A DNA stretch of 64,000 nt, taken from contig NW_006921532.1 of the NCBI RefSeq assembly GCF_000340215.1, positions 6,259,241-6,323,240 of the forward strand, given 5' to 3'. Shown here in pieces: positions 13,101 to 24,800 of this stretch. The first letter of the stretch is position 1; each line of letters opens with the position of its first letter. The position numbers and the translations under genes are program-made. The notes beneath the pieces are model-generated. The model saw nothing but the letters and a program-made list of their open reading frames with translations. It was not told where the DNA came from and did no database searches. This DNA is from Pseudocercospora fijiensis CIRAD86 (Eukaryota > Ascomycota > Dothideomycetes > Mycosphaerellales > Mycosphaerellaceae).

Positions 13101-13741
13101 TTGATCTCGTACTAACCTCTATAGGCTCGGATAGGTATATTAGGGCGAGCTCCGTTTCCGGACTATCGCCGTAGAAGACTACCCCCTCGCCGAATACCCC
13201 CTCCCGCTTCTCGTATACCCTATCCTCGACCCGCGGTCGCCTTCCTTCGAATTAGTAGGTAAGGTATAGCTATTCTATACCTTCGACCCGAGGTAGCTAA
13301 GCTATATCTCGACTAGCGGACCTAGTACTAATCTAACCCTACCTAGTAAATAGGCCCGCCTATTCTATTTTCTAGTAGAAGGCACTTAAGGCCTCTAATA
13401 TAATATTACGTTCCGCTCCGTATAAGATAGGGAGAACAAGTATCGGCCCTAGATATTAGAGAAGGCGTAGAATAAGGCTAGCTTTAAATATACGGACTAG
13501 TAACCTAAGATATTATAGAAGTAGGGAGTTAGCGACGTATACCTAAAGGCTATTAACGAGCTAGAGTTTAGAGGTAATTAACGGCCGTATCTAAAGATAT
13601 CGCGATTCCGGTAGTACCTAAATCGGTAGAAATAAAATAAAAATAGTCCTACCCTTACCGTCGCCCGTATCGAACTATATATTTTACTCTCCTCTTCTAT
13701 ACTCGCTACCGCCGCGAAAATTGTACTAACCGTATATGCCG

Positions 13742-14022
13742 CTAATCCTCTATTTACTCCCTACTCTTTCGGCGTCGCGAAATGCTAGTAAGACGTATCG
13801 ATCCGCGCTATCCTAATAGCAAAAAGGGAGTCCCTTTCCTAAACCTTGCCCGCTTCTCGCGTCGTCTCCGCTAGTCCTCTATTTACTATCTACGCTTTCT
13901 TCGTCGCGAAATACTAGTAAGATATATCGATCCGCGCTATCCTAACGGCGAAAAGGGAGTCCCTTTCCTAAACCTTGCCCGCTCCTCGCGTCGTCTCCGC
14001 TAATTCTCTATTTACTCTCTAC
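13742..14022. repeat. 129 bp tandem repeat, about 2.2 units (copy A)
   Basis: Units begin CTAATCCTCTATTTACTC (13742), CTAGTCCTCTATTTACTA (13871) and CTAATTCTCTATTTACTC (14000). The period is 129 bp, which is 43 codons. The same array is present in copy B at about 30313-30593. Confidence 0.8.
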
Positions 14023-14262
14023 TAATACTATATATACTTCTATAGCGAAGAAAGGCGAGGTCGGATAGGAGCGGCTTTCTAATACGTAACCGGAGCTAAG
14101 CGAGCGGGGACGCTTATAGCCGCTACGTAAATAGAGACCTCTAGCTAATTAGGTAGTCCTAAAGGTTATACCCTCGCTAGTTATTTAAAGCTAGCCCTAG
14201 TTAGCGAGATACCGAACTATATTCGCTCGAATATATTAGCCGACCGCACCTTTAAGAGTGCG

Positions 14263-14334
14263 GTAAAATTAGTATAAGGCGATCTACAATCTACTAGATC
14301 GTCCGGATAGGGGGTTTAATTCCCTTATTAGCTA
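14263..14334 (+). tRNA. tRNA-like sequence 1, RIP-mutated (copy A)
   Basis: A 72 nt stretch has an A-box-like TAGTATAAGG, a T-arm with GGTTTAATTCC (GGTTCAATTCC before RIP, matching the B-box consensus) and is followed by a run of T residues, as at pol III terminators. The acceptor stem pairs only partly (about 4 of 7) and the anticodon loop is longer than seven bases, so this is at best a decayed tRNA or tRNA-derived module. Confidence 0.35.
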
Positions 14335-14380
14335 TAACTTTTTTTTTAATCTATACAATTATCTATATTCTATAACCCTC

Positions 14381-14502
14381 TAGCTAATTAGATCGGTTCT
14401 AGATAGTAAAAGTTATTCGCTCGTAGTCCTTATAGAGATACGGGGTAGCGACTAGCGAGAGTATAACTTTTAGTATTAGAGGTTCGAATCCTCTATTAGC
14501 TA
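14381..14502 (+). tRNA. tRNA-like sequence 2 with long insertion (copy A)
   Basis: The ends TAGCTAAT and ATTAGCTA pair perfectly as an acceptor stem. The T-arm AGAGGTTCGAATCCTCT has a perfect five-base stem and an exact B-box, GGTTCGAATCC. TAGCTAATTAGATCGG fits an A-box after undoing RIP. Between them a 9 bp stem, AAAAGTTAT with ATAACTTTT, closes a long insertion, making the whole 122 nt instead of 72-85. CCTTTT follows. An intron plus a long variable arm would explain the length. Isotype cannot be read. Confidence 0.5.
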
Positions 14503-16402
14503 TCCTTTTACGCTCGCGTAAGGCGGCCGGCTATAGCCGCGAATTCTAGAGTTCCTATATGTAATTTTCCCCGTATCTAGGAGCTGCCGCGCTAAGCGGG
14601 AACGCCCGCGTGTTTTAGGGATACTAGAACTTTATATATATAAAAAAACCCCCCTAGCCTTCTAAGGTACGTACTTTCTTATCTATACTAAGACGAGATA
14701 GAGACTAAAACTAAACGTATCGGTCTATCTAGGGCCTCTAACTTGTCCGGTACCGCCGTCTATTTAGAGAGCGTATTATCTTTACGCGTAGTAAGAACGA
14801 GATATAGCTTTAAATGTACCCTACGCGCCGCTACGCTATCGAAGACGTCGCGTAAGGGCAAATTACGGCCTAGAGACAATAATAAGTATAGAAAGTTTAT
14901 AGACTAAAGGAGATAGATTGCTCTACCTACGATACCGTACTTAGGCTCCTCCGCCTTCTTTCTAAGTTACGATAGCGTCTATCTCTAGGGCGCGAGCACT
15001 ATACTTATAGTAGTCCTAAGGAAACGTACTACTCTCCCGTTCCCGTATATATCTCTAGACGATAAAACTCTCTATTCCTACGCCCTATATCGAGGATTAC
15101 TATCGCGTCGTCTATATCGATTTAAGTATAACCGAAATTAGTAGCATTCTATACTAACTATAGCCTCCTTTTTATATCGAAGTCCCTTCCCGCCTCTACG
15201 TCGAAGAAGTCGTAGTATTTAATATAGCTATCGTTTTATAGGAAGTCGAAGGGTTAGTTATATTATAGCAAAGTATCGATAGCGCTAGAAAGATAGATTT
15301 CCTCTAATAACCGTAGGTCGCATCTAACTAGGACCCTCTATATAAAGGTACTATCCGTTCGGCTCGTTATAGTAGGATATATATATAAAGGAACGACGAC
15401 GAAGCGATTTATACCGAACAGCTATATAGTAGCAAGCTTTATCTACGCGAATTCGATCTAGAACCGGTTAGTAAAAGCGCTATATTCTTAGGGTACGCGA
15501 CGGATATATCTAGCGATAATACCGAGGAAATAGCGAGTTAGACTTTTAGAGGTATAGTCTCGGCTCGAACTCGTCGAGTTCGTCGAGCCTATTAGTATTC
15601 GTATATAGATTAACGTAGACGATAGACCCTTCTATTTGCTCTTCCCGTTACGCCTAAGTAGTAATAACGTTAAGGTTACCGTCTAGGTACTTGTCCTACG
15701 ACTACTTAGGTATAGAGATCTATAGGAGTTAGCTTTCTACTACTATATACTAGACGATATACGAGAACACGTACTACGTATTCTTCGTCCCGAGACTCTA
15801 TCCGCTAGTAGATCTTATTTATAACTAGAGATACTAATCTCGATATATGCCTAGATAGCCGGTAATCTATAACGCTATAGTATAGAGGTTTAGGAAAGAA
15901 GCCGTTATTCTTATCTATATTACGGTTCTCGCGTACGCGGCGTAATACCTCCTTAGTAACTAGCTTATATATGTCTTATAGCGCTTCTTAATATACCGGG
16001 GCCCGGCCTATAGCGAGCAGTTAGCGAAGTCGTATAGAAGCGCGGGGGTACTTAATCTCGGCTATAGCGCGATTTAATTCCTAATATTAAAAGGCTCGCT
16101 ACGGTATACTACGTAGAACGTCTATCTCTATAGCTCGATATTAGCGAAGGTAGCGTACGGCGACCGATACGCTAGAGACTTACTATTAGGGAGGGCTATA
16201 GTAGCTAAGACTATATAGGAGGGGCGCCTTTGTCGAGGTCGCTACTAGTAATATCGATAACTAGAAGAAGGTAGATATAGCTACGTAGAAGTAGTCGCTA
16301 TATTAGTTATTATAGTAGTAATATTTAGACGACGCGTAACGCCGCAATATTACTATCTATATACGTAACCGTCGCCGCGCGCTAAGCCTATACTAGCTAA
16401 TA

Positions 16403-16441
16403 GATATAAAGCGACGATATAAAGCGACGATATAAAGCGAC
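16403..16441. repeat. 13 bp minisatellite, three units (copy A)
   Basis: GATATAAAGCGAC is repeated three times in tandem. It is conserved in copy B at about 32974-33012. Confidence 0.85.
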
Positions 16442-18231
16442 CTGCGATAATAATAATAGCCTCTCGCGACGCGACGACGAATACTCGACCTTGCGCTTGC
16501 TACTCTAGCTTAGATCCTACTACCATAACGTCGGCATTGTCGCTAGGGAGGTATTAATATAAACGAAGTTATTAAGGACTCGAGTTAAGGCAAAGAAGCG
16601 CGTCGTCTACCTCTAGCGATATAATCTAGTAAGATATATCTTCTAGAGCTATAAATTTATATTATATCGAGGGATATAAAAAGATATCTATTAAGTAGAT
16701 AGTACGCTAAAAATTATAATAAATGTACTAAGATTATCGTAGATTTCCTTCCGTAACCTCCCTAAACACTATATTCTCTCTTACGCTCTATACTACGATT
16801 GCCCGCGCCTTAGTTTATTATAACGCTCGACTCGCTACGATACTCCTCTAGCGGGGCGAGACCGAATAATGATAAGGAAGGCTTTCGCCGGACGGGAGCG
16901 CTATATATAGTTAAGAGACAACTCCGTATCGCTACCTAGTCGAAGCCCGTACTATTACGGAGGAGCTAGAAATAGTCTAAGAAGTAGGTTATCTTAGCGT
17001 ACTTATCGCTAAATAGGGCCGGGAGCTATACCGTCCGTTCCTAATCGCGAGTAGTACTTTCTAAGAGCAAGGCGACGCTAATACTATAGCTAGATATCGT
17101 ATCGAATTAATACTAGATCTTAAGGACCTTTATAGCTACCTTATCGGCGACGTCGTTATAGAAAAGGCTAGTAGCGATATAAAACACCTTAAGAGGCTTC
17201 GCGATAGTTAATCCTTCTACTAGCTACGATTCGAATATCTACCTAAGGTCTAGCTTCTAAGGGACGATACTAAACGAAGGAAACAAGCCGAACCGCCGTA
17301 GATCGAGAATCCTCTATAGTAGGCTAAGTAGTAGCGAGTCTTACTATATCTTCGTAAAGAAAACTACCGACTCTTACGGTAATTCCTACCGAGTACTATA
17401 AACCTCCTCGTACTAGAATTATTAGCCGCTATATCGGAGCACGACCGCTACTATACTACTTACTATAGCTTTCTATACCTCGGACCCTTTAAGACTATAA
17501 TCTTAAGCGTATATCTTCGCGAGTATTACGGTAGGCCTTAAGAGACTGTAATAGGTAGTTAGTAGTAGGCCCTTATTAGATCTATGCCGGTATAACGCGA
17601 ATAAGTACCTAGCGGCTAGGGGAGTTAGATCGAGGTCGGTTCTAGTAGAGTCTATAATAGTCGATCGCGATATTAGGTTATTATAGTAGCAATTAATAAC
17701 CGCGCGTCTACTAAAGTCGTTATATCTCCGAACGTAGGCGCGTTATACGCGGCTACTATAGTCGTATACGCGATATACGCCTTTCTTAGGACTCGCGAGC
17801 GAAGGATACCGTAATTTTATATAGCTTCTCGAAGGCTATAGAGGTCGATAGAGCTACGATAGCGACTAAGAGGGTCGATAGTATTATATTTATAAGACTC
17901 CGATAGCGGAGCTCGCGATAGTAGAGCCTCGGTACCGGTCGTATATACTAAATTACGCTTCCCGTAAGGCTACTAGCGCGATCGAGTATACCGCTTCGAG
18001 TAAATACTACTAAATAAGATATATACGACGAAGACGCCCTTTTTAAGACTACTATCGAAGTTATAGCTCGTCGCGGTATATACTACGACGTCTACGCCCT
18101 TCCGAATCGCTAAGATATTAACGTTCCTCGCGTCTACTAATTAGAGGCCGCGGTTAGCCCGTTTTGAGCCGCACTAAGCCTAAAGGGGCCCTAACTTTTG
18201 TTAAGTTGTTATATTATTAACTAGTGTTTAT

Positions 18232-18248
18232 ATAGCTCGAAGAGCTAT
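18232..18248 (-). other. Helitron 3'-terminal hairpin
   Basis: A perfect 7 bp stem (ATAGCTC/GAGCTAT) with a three-base loop lies 11 nt from the terminal CTAG, the expected position of the Helitron termination hairpin. Confidence 0.85.
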
Positions 18249-18440
18249 AAGTGAAGGACGAAGTGCTATAAGTAAAGGCCGAAGAGCTATAAGTAAAGGC
18301 TAAGGCGACGAGCGGGGTAGGGTAAGCTAGATTCTAGAAGATTCTACGGCGGCTGTAGCCGTGCCGCGCTAGGCAACAAGGCAGAAATCGTTACAAATCG
18401 CGCTTTATAAATCGCGCGCCTTTCTAATAACAACTTCTTC

Positions 18441-18479
18441 TACTTACTACTACTTACTACTACTACTACTACTACTACG
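18441..18479. repeat. TAC-rich microsatellite
   Basis: TACTTACTACTACTTACTAC is followed by uninterrupted TAC units up to 18479, just upstream of the plus-strand Helitron passenger frame. Confidence 0.85.
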
Positions 18480-18521
18480 ACTCGTTGCTGCTCCTTTTCT
18501 ATCTTTACTAAGCTAGACACT

Positions 18522-19081
18522 ATACCTACCCCCTATACTAGCCCTATAGAAACCCCGAGTAAGATCTCGAGCGCTACCGGTAAGTTTGACATTGTTACTA
18601 AACCTTTACAACCGCGTCGCTAACAGTGTTAGTCGCTTAAGTATTTAAGGGTAAGGAAGTTATCGATCTCGCTAGTACGTCGTCTAACGAGTCTCTACCT
18701 CGCTCTACGAAGCGAGTTCTATCTAAGAAGACCGGCTCTAAGAGGGTCGCGACTCTAGTAAGTCTCGTTTATAAATACCGTTACTAGATATACTAACCCT
18801 TAAAGCTCGTCGTAGGCGAAGTCTTCGTACGTTTTGTTAGCGGCGTAGTGCGCCGCCTTACGTTCTACTATACCGTCGTCCTCTAAGACGGCGCTAAGAC
18901 TATCGAGTACTAGTAGCCGCTAGGTACCTCTACTATAAACGCATAATCGTACGCTACGCTCCTAGGATCCGATTTTACCCGGGACTTCGGGGCTAGCTCT
19001 CCTTTCGTCTAGATAGGACCTAGCAATCGATTTGCTATAGGAATCTATATCGCCGCTACTCGGAAGAACGCGATAATCTAA
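18522..19081 (+). pseudogene. Helitron passenger gene with a 47 nt intron, unknown function
   Basis: This is coding-like sequence on the strand opposite to Rep-helicase. The likely start ATG is now ATA at 18522. Exon 1 contains PTPYTSPIETPSKISSAT. A clean intron GTAAGT...CTAACAG spans 18580-18626, and joining it keeps the frame into VFKGKEVIDLASTSSNE. The frame then runs with only RIP-type TAG stops to TAA at 19079-19081, and possibly further, because that TAA may itself be a mutated CAA. The product is basic and Ser/Thr-rich at the N-terminus with an apparently globular second half. No family recognised. A spliced gene inside the Helitron suggests gene capture or a second element-encoded gene. 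Confidence 0.5.
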
Positions 19082-21899
19082 GAATAGTATACTAATTAAG
19101 AAGTTGAAAGTTAGAAAAGGCGAGAGGAAATAAGATAAGATATATTATCTACGCTATAGGGCGCGGACCGATATGTATACTCTATAGAGGTTAGTTAGCC
19201 CTCCGCAAAAAATGAAATCTGTAAAGTAACTTACAATCTTCTCCTTCCTATTTTTATCTCGTCTGCCTATATAATAGATATATACTAGGCCTACAATATC
19301 GGTTAGCGAAGCTAGCAATGTTCAATCTCGCGTTTCTTAGTACGTTACCGCCGTTATTGCTATTTGTATTGTAGTCGTCTTAAAATGTATACCTAATCTA
19401 GTTAAGTCCGCTCTACTACTACGACGACTTCTATACGAGCTTGCTTACTGTCTATTTTCCGTATATAACCGCTTGCAATCTCGCTAACACTCTCGTAATA
19501 TATGTCTCGAATATACTACGTCGGAAACGTAGGAGAATTAGAATGCAACAATTCCGCTAGGAACTCGAAGAGTTGCTAGAGCTATACTTCGCTTATACTT
19601 CTCCTAAGTTCTTCCGCTTTCTAAGACACTTCCGGGGTAAAGTCGTATTCCTACTAGTAGCTAGCATCCTTAGTAGAGATAGTCTCTTAATATTCTAGGG
19701 CGCCCTCTTCCTATTCGTACTCCGTAGATAGAGGTCGACTATACGATTTCGAAGCCCGCCCGCTATCTTCGAATTCTAGTAATACTACTCTCTTCCGGTT
19801 ATAGTTTATATAGCTAGTATAGCTCCTAGGATCTCCTCTATAAGCGCAATTACTATATAGTAGCTTTAGCGCTAGGTTATAGGAATAACGGCACCCTTCG
19901 AAATAACTACGGTTAGATTCGTAAGTTCTATATTTCGAAGGAAAGGGACAGTTTAGTATAGCGCAACTTCTAGCGTCTATACCGAGGATATAGACTAGCG
20001 CCGCTCGCCTCGCTCTCTTATCGGTACCCTTCTACGTTACGCCTTCTCCTAGTATACGTATATAGCCCTCTCGAAATACTAGATCTCGCCCTTTACTGCT
20101 TACGATTTTCTTTGCTAGCGCGTAGTCCGTAGTTCTAGTTTCCTAAATTTCACCTTTTTAATATACTTCTACTACTGCTTATACGAACTGTTGCGCGTAA
20201 TCCTTTCCTACTTTAGGTATAATATTAAGGCTCGATATTGTATTAGCGCTAGGAATATAGTAGAGAACCCGAAGAGAAAGGAGGATAACTAAGAGAACTA
20301 CCGGGAACTTAGCTTATATAGATAGGGGATAAGCGGCTAAATAACAAGGTTCTTAGTGCCTCGGAGAAGTAGTAATACGCTAACCGTATTTAGGTAGCTG
20401 TACTCTATACCTAAAGAGAAAAAAATGCTAGTACGGATAGAGAAGTTTTGTATATATATATTATAGAGAATAACTACTAATCGCAGCCTAAAGGTCTTCT
20501 ATATCGAAGTCGAGATCTACGTCTTAAAGTATACTTAGGATCTTAGTTTCTTGTTTATATACGATAACCGGAGCCTTTGCCTTAGCAATGTCGCCTAGCC
20601 TTAGAGTGCGAGGTAGCGTTAGAGCGTATAGTATCGAGGTCGGAGTAGAGACTTAAGTACGGGATATAGGCTTCGAGAGTAATACGGGTTATCCGGGTAG
20701 TCGCTTCCTAGAGAACGAAGGACCTAGAATAGGCGTAGTGTCCTTAGAAATCTGTTAGATTGTACGCGCCGTAGATACGGAACGAGGTATCGGTATAGGT
20801 ACTAGCGTAGGTAGTGTCGACGAGGCCTTAGTTAGATCTGCCCGCGCAATCTCCTTCGAAGGTGTTATTTTGCCCGTAACTTGTGTTATCTATTAGGCGT
20901 TACTAGGACCTAGGGCTAAGTTCTAGAAGTAGACTAAGGAGTCGTCTAGTTAGTATCTAGGAAGTTCTACGAATAACGGTCGGCGCGAAGTTTTCGCTAG
21001 TACTATAGTTAGCGCAGTTTCTCGCTAGCTTAGCTATCGTCCGACTCTAGTATCGACTAACGTCCTATCTTCGTCGTTACCTAGTACGAATGCCCTAGGA
21101 CCCCTTTCTACCCTACGCGGAAGGCTGCTATCGCTACCTACTTCGCGGTCTAGACCCGCAAAGTTTCGAGTATACTAGTTAGGCTCGTCTTCGGGTTCTA
21201 TAGCGTCTCGAGTAGAACCGGTAGGCGGTTTAGCGATTTCGGGAACGTGCGCTCGAGGTACGTAGTTAAGTATACCCTACGGGCGTCGCGGTTACTACGC
21301 TAGTCCGGCAGAGCTAGTAGGTATAGCGTATATCGCTCCGCGTAAAAGGACGTTCGAGGTTATACCTATAAATAGATTTCTATCCTTGAAAATGAAGTCG
21401 TAGAGACGCTTAGGCAGATATAATAGAGCCGAGCGAAACGCCTTATTTAGGGAGTCGCCGCCCTACGTTAAAGTATACTTTCCGTTAATAAGTACGCGGA
21501 GGTTATATACGTCCGTAACGCGTAAGAATGCTACGAAGAGTTAGCCGTAGCTAAATACGGGCCGTCGAAGGTCGATACCGATATATACTAGGGATTAACC
21601 CTAAGATTTGTTTATCGTTATTACGAAATAAAGTCGAAGCGGAAGTTGATATCGCTTAAGAGTAAACGGTAGGCCTTTATTCGAATGTATCTAGATTCGC
21701 GGTATCTAGTATACTTCCTAATTATCGTCGTCTAGTAGTTTCCGAACTTTAACCCCGAACTAGAGTGTTTTTACGACGACAACCCGCGTTCCGTTTACGA
21801 GTCCTACGGTCTTATAGATGTTCCGTATAATTATTATTAGTATACCTACCCGGATCCGTAGGTAAGGAATCTAGAGCTCGGTATTCTAGATAGATTTTA

Positions 21900-24800
21900 A
21901 AAGGCTTAAGATTTCCGGAGGCTAGTCTTTATCGCTAGGCAACTTCTCTATCTTATCCTCGTAGCGATATTCGCGAATTGTACCGTACGGTAGGTCGTCT
22001 ACGATACGTTCGTTAATCTCGTAGGCGGTATCGTTCGTTATATAAAGGATAGCTCGAGAACGATAGAATACTAGGTCGTGCTTAGCGTTAACAATACCCT
22101 ATCTTAGAAAGACGAAATCGATAAGCTCGCTAAGGTCCTAGACTCTTCCGACGTATATTAGTAGCTTAATAAATCGATCGAATACGTCGTCGTATATAAT
22201 GCGGAGGGTCTAGCGGTAGAAGTCGACGTTCCGCGGATTGCTATTTACAAGCCGTATATTTTACTAGAGATAGAGCACCTTAATCTTGTTCTAGATTAGG
22301 AAGGCTTTAAATATAATCGCTATTACGTCTACTTCCTTCGAAGACTTCTTATACTTAGGAAGCACTAGAAGAGTCTATACCTAGTCGCCGCCGAATACGA
22401 CGGGGACTCCCGCGAAGAATAGTTCGTTACCCTAGCCGTTACTACCTAATCGTAACTTATAAAAGAGTCGATATATAGCTATAATATCGCGTCTATTCTA
22501 TATCGCGGCTTCGTCCTAAATGACTAGATAAGTCTTTCGGATTAGCTTAGCGTCTATTATATCTTACGTAATAGGACAGTCCTACTACCCGGTATTGCTT
22601 AAAGGAAGTTTAAATCGGGAGTGCGCTATACGACTACTAGGAAGCAGCTATACGGCGATATCCGAAGACGCGATATATAGCACGATAAGGCTACGTGCTC
22701 TATAGGTCGCTGCGAGTATACGGTATAGGAACGTCTTCCCGTAGCCTCCCGGACCTTAGATAAAAAAGTGCGCCGTTAACGGATTCTAGTCGATGTCGTT
22801 CGTAATATCGGTAAAGGCTCGCCTCTGCCCGTTATTAAGAAGGTAGGCGTTTTATTGTACGTAGAGTTTGTTCCCGTCTTCGTTTCCTATATCGACTAGC
22901 GCTTCTTCTTAAGCGATAGCGTTATTGCTACTACGTATTTTCGCCTACGAAGGATCGGGACTCGGTAGTCTATAGCCCGATACCTTGTATCTGTTAGCAA
23001 CTAATTCGGTATACAGCTACTACTTACTATAACTTTTAATAGTAGCATTTATCTCCTTATACCTTCCTACGTAGCCTCCGCGCCGCAGTTCGATATATAG
23101 ATCTTTATATATATCCCTCTATAGAAGACTCTACTATCGCGCAGAGTCGGCTCCGGATATCGCATCTGTTAGGATAAGTAGCACGAATATAAGACGCAAT
23201 TATCGGGAGGTATATATCTTCTCGGCCTCCCGGAACGTATCGAGCTATTTATTTTCCGATCTTATAAGACTAGATACAATTGCCGCCGCTCGAAAGCTCT
23301 TATATATAGTGCCGCTATATGTCCTTAAGTCGCGGAAACATTTAGTACCCCGAACGATATAGAGCAATTTAATTAAGTATAGCATCTCGCCTTTAGGACG
23401 TAGGGGCGGGTTAAGACGCGCGATAGAGTGTACTACGCGCTTAGAACGTTTCTTCTACGCTTTGTTATATAGCGTATAGTGTTTTAGAAACTTAAGATAC
23501 GTTAAGCGCCGGCAAGACACGTCGTTGTCTAGTAGCAACGCGTTGTACCGAAACTACGTAACGAGCGTAGTACGTTGTCGTCTATCGCCGCGTAGGTCCG
23601 CTATCGTCGCGTTATAGTTAAATACAATATTACCCCTAGGGCGCGGTAGGTAGACGTCTAGTCGAATAACCGCGGGCTATTCTTTATAGCGCTTACCTCC
23701 TTAGATATTGTATATCGCTATCGTAGGACTAATGTATCGTATATTAACGTAGTTTAGCGATCTTATTACTAGGAATCTCGAGGCGGGCAGTCGTACGGTC
23801 GGCGCCCTTATAGACGTACTTATTAATATATTTAATCGCCTATAATAAGCGGACCTGCTCGACGTTAATATAGGCGTTAAACCGCTTTAGCAGGTATAGA
23901 TTATACAGCATAATGTAACGATTGTCGAAGAGGAACGCGCGATTCCTCCTCTTATTCTATGTCCTCCCGTTACGACGTCTACGATATTTCGGAAACGCGA
24001 TGTTAGTTACTACCGTCTCGTCCGAGAACTCTATAGGGAATCCCTTAGAATACGTCCCTTCGGAGTGTCGAGGTAACTGTATATACGGAACGTATAGAAA
24101 GCCCGCGCTATAAGGTCTATAATATATATGTTTCTTAACTAAGTTCGTTACGCTACTATCCGGGTCCTCGGCTAGGCTCGGAAGCTTAGCGCGGATAAAG
24201 TTATCGATCTTAGATATAGTATCTAGCACTTAATAGGGCGCGATCTATAGTAAGAGGTAAAGGTAAGAGAGGCTATACTTCTAGTATTCGACCGTCTAAT
24301 ATCTCGCGATATAGCGACCGAATACGTTCCTATAGCAGACCTCGTACAAAAACTCCCTAGCTTTCTAAATAAAGACCCTTATCGTAATGTCCGGGCGGTC
24401 TATTACGTCCTAATAGTCGAACAAATAACGCTTAATCTCCGGCTAGTTAGGGTTAGCCGTAAACGTAATAAAGTACGTAGGGACGCCGAAGTAGCCGACG
24501 ATAGCTATAGAATCTCGGTAGTACTATAAAATCTACCGATCGCCGCCGACGTACGAGGACGGGAGAACTATTCGTAGAGCTTATAGGATGCTATCGGATA
24601 ATAGAGCCCCGTTCGTAGGGACGACTAAACAGTTCCGCTATAGCAAACCGTAACGTACGCTTCCCTCGCATTCCTTATACTATACCTTAGTTCGAAGAAC
24701 ATCGTAACGTAGGTCTTCGCTAATCTATCGAGACAACTCTTATTAGATGTCGTATTTATTCTTATTGCCTAACAGTACGCGCGTGCTACGCTGTTTTGGT

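Larger units (their letters stand above)
10155..18220. repeat. Unclassified 8066 bp repeat, copy A
   Basis: This is a direct copy of 26726-34791 with the same length. Both start with ACCTTRCGTATATAGCGATA and end with ATATTATTAA. Differences are mainly C/T and G/A changes, very often a CG in one copy replaced by TA in the other. Long frames free of non-RIP stops exist on both strands (for example plus 10680-11800 and 12560-13700, minus 14700-17560), and none gave a recognisable domain. The middle holds tRNA-like sequences and a 129 bp tandem repeat. No terminal inverted repeats were seen. The left end has a small hairpin (RCGTAT/ATACGC stem). It could be a DNA transposon, a rolling-circle relative or captured host DNA. 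Confidence 0.85.

Noticed and set aside
10155..18220. Copies A and B as LTRs or as the two ends of a giant Starship-type element
   Set aside because: At 8 kb they are far too long for LTRs, and no DUF3435-type recombinase motif could be read; left unclassified instead.
23957..24229. Open minus-strand frame as an independent small gene
   Set aside because: It is part of the Helitron Rep region, in the same frame as flanking Rep motifs.
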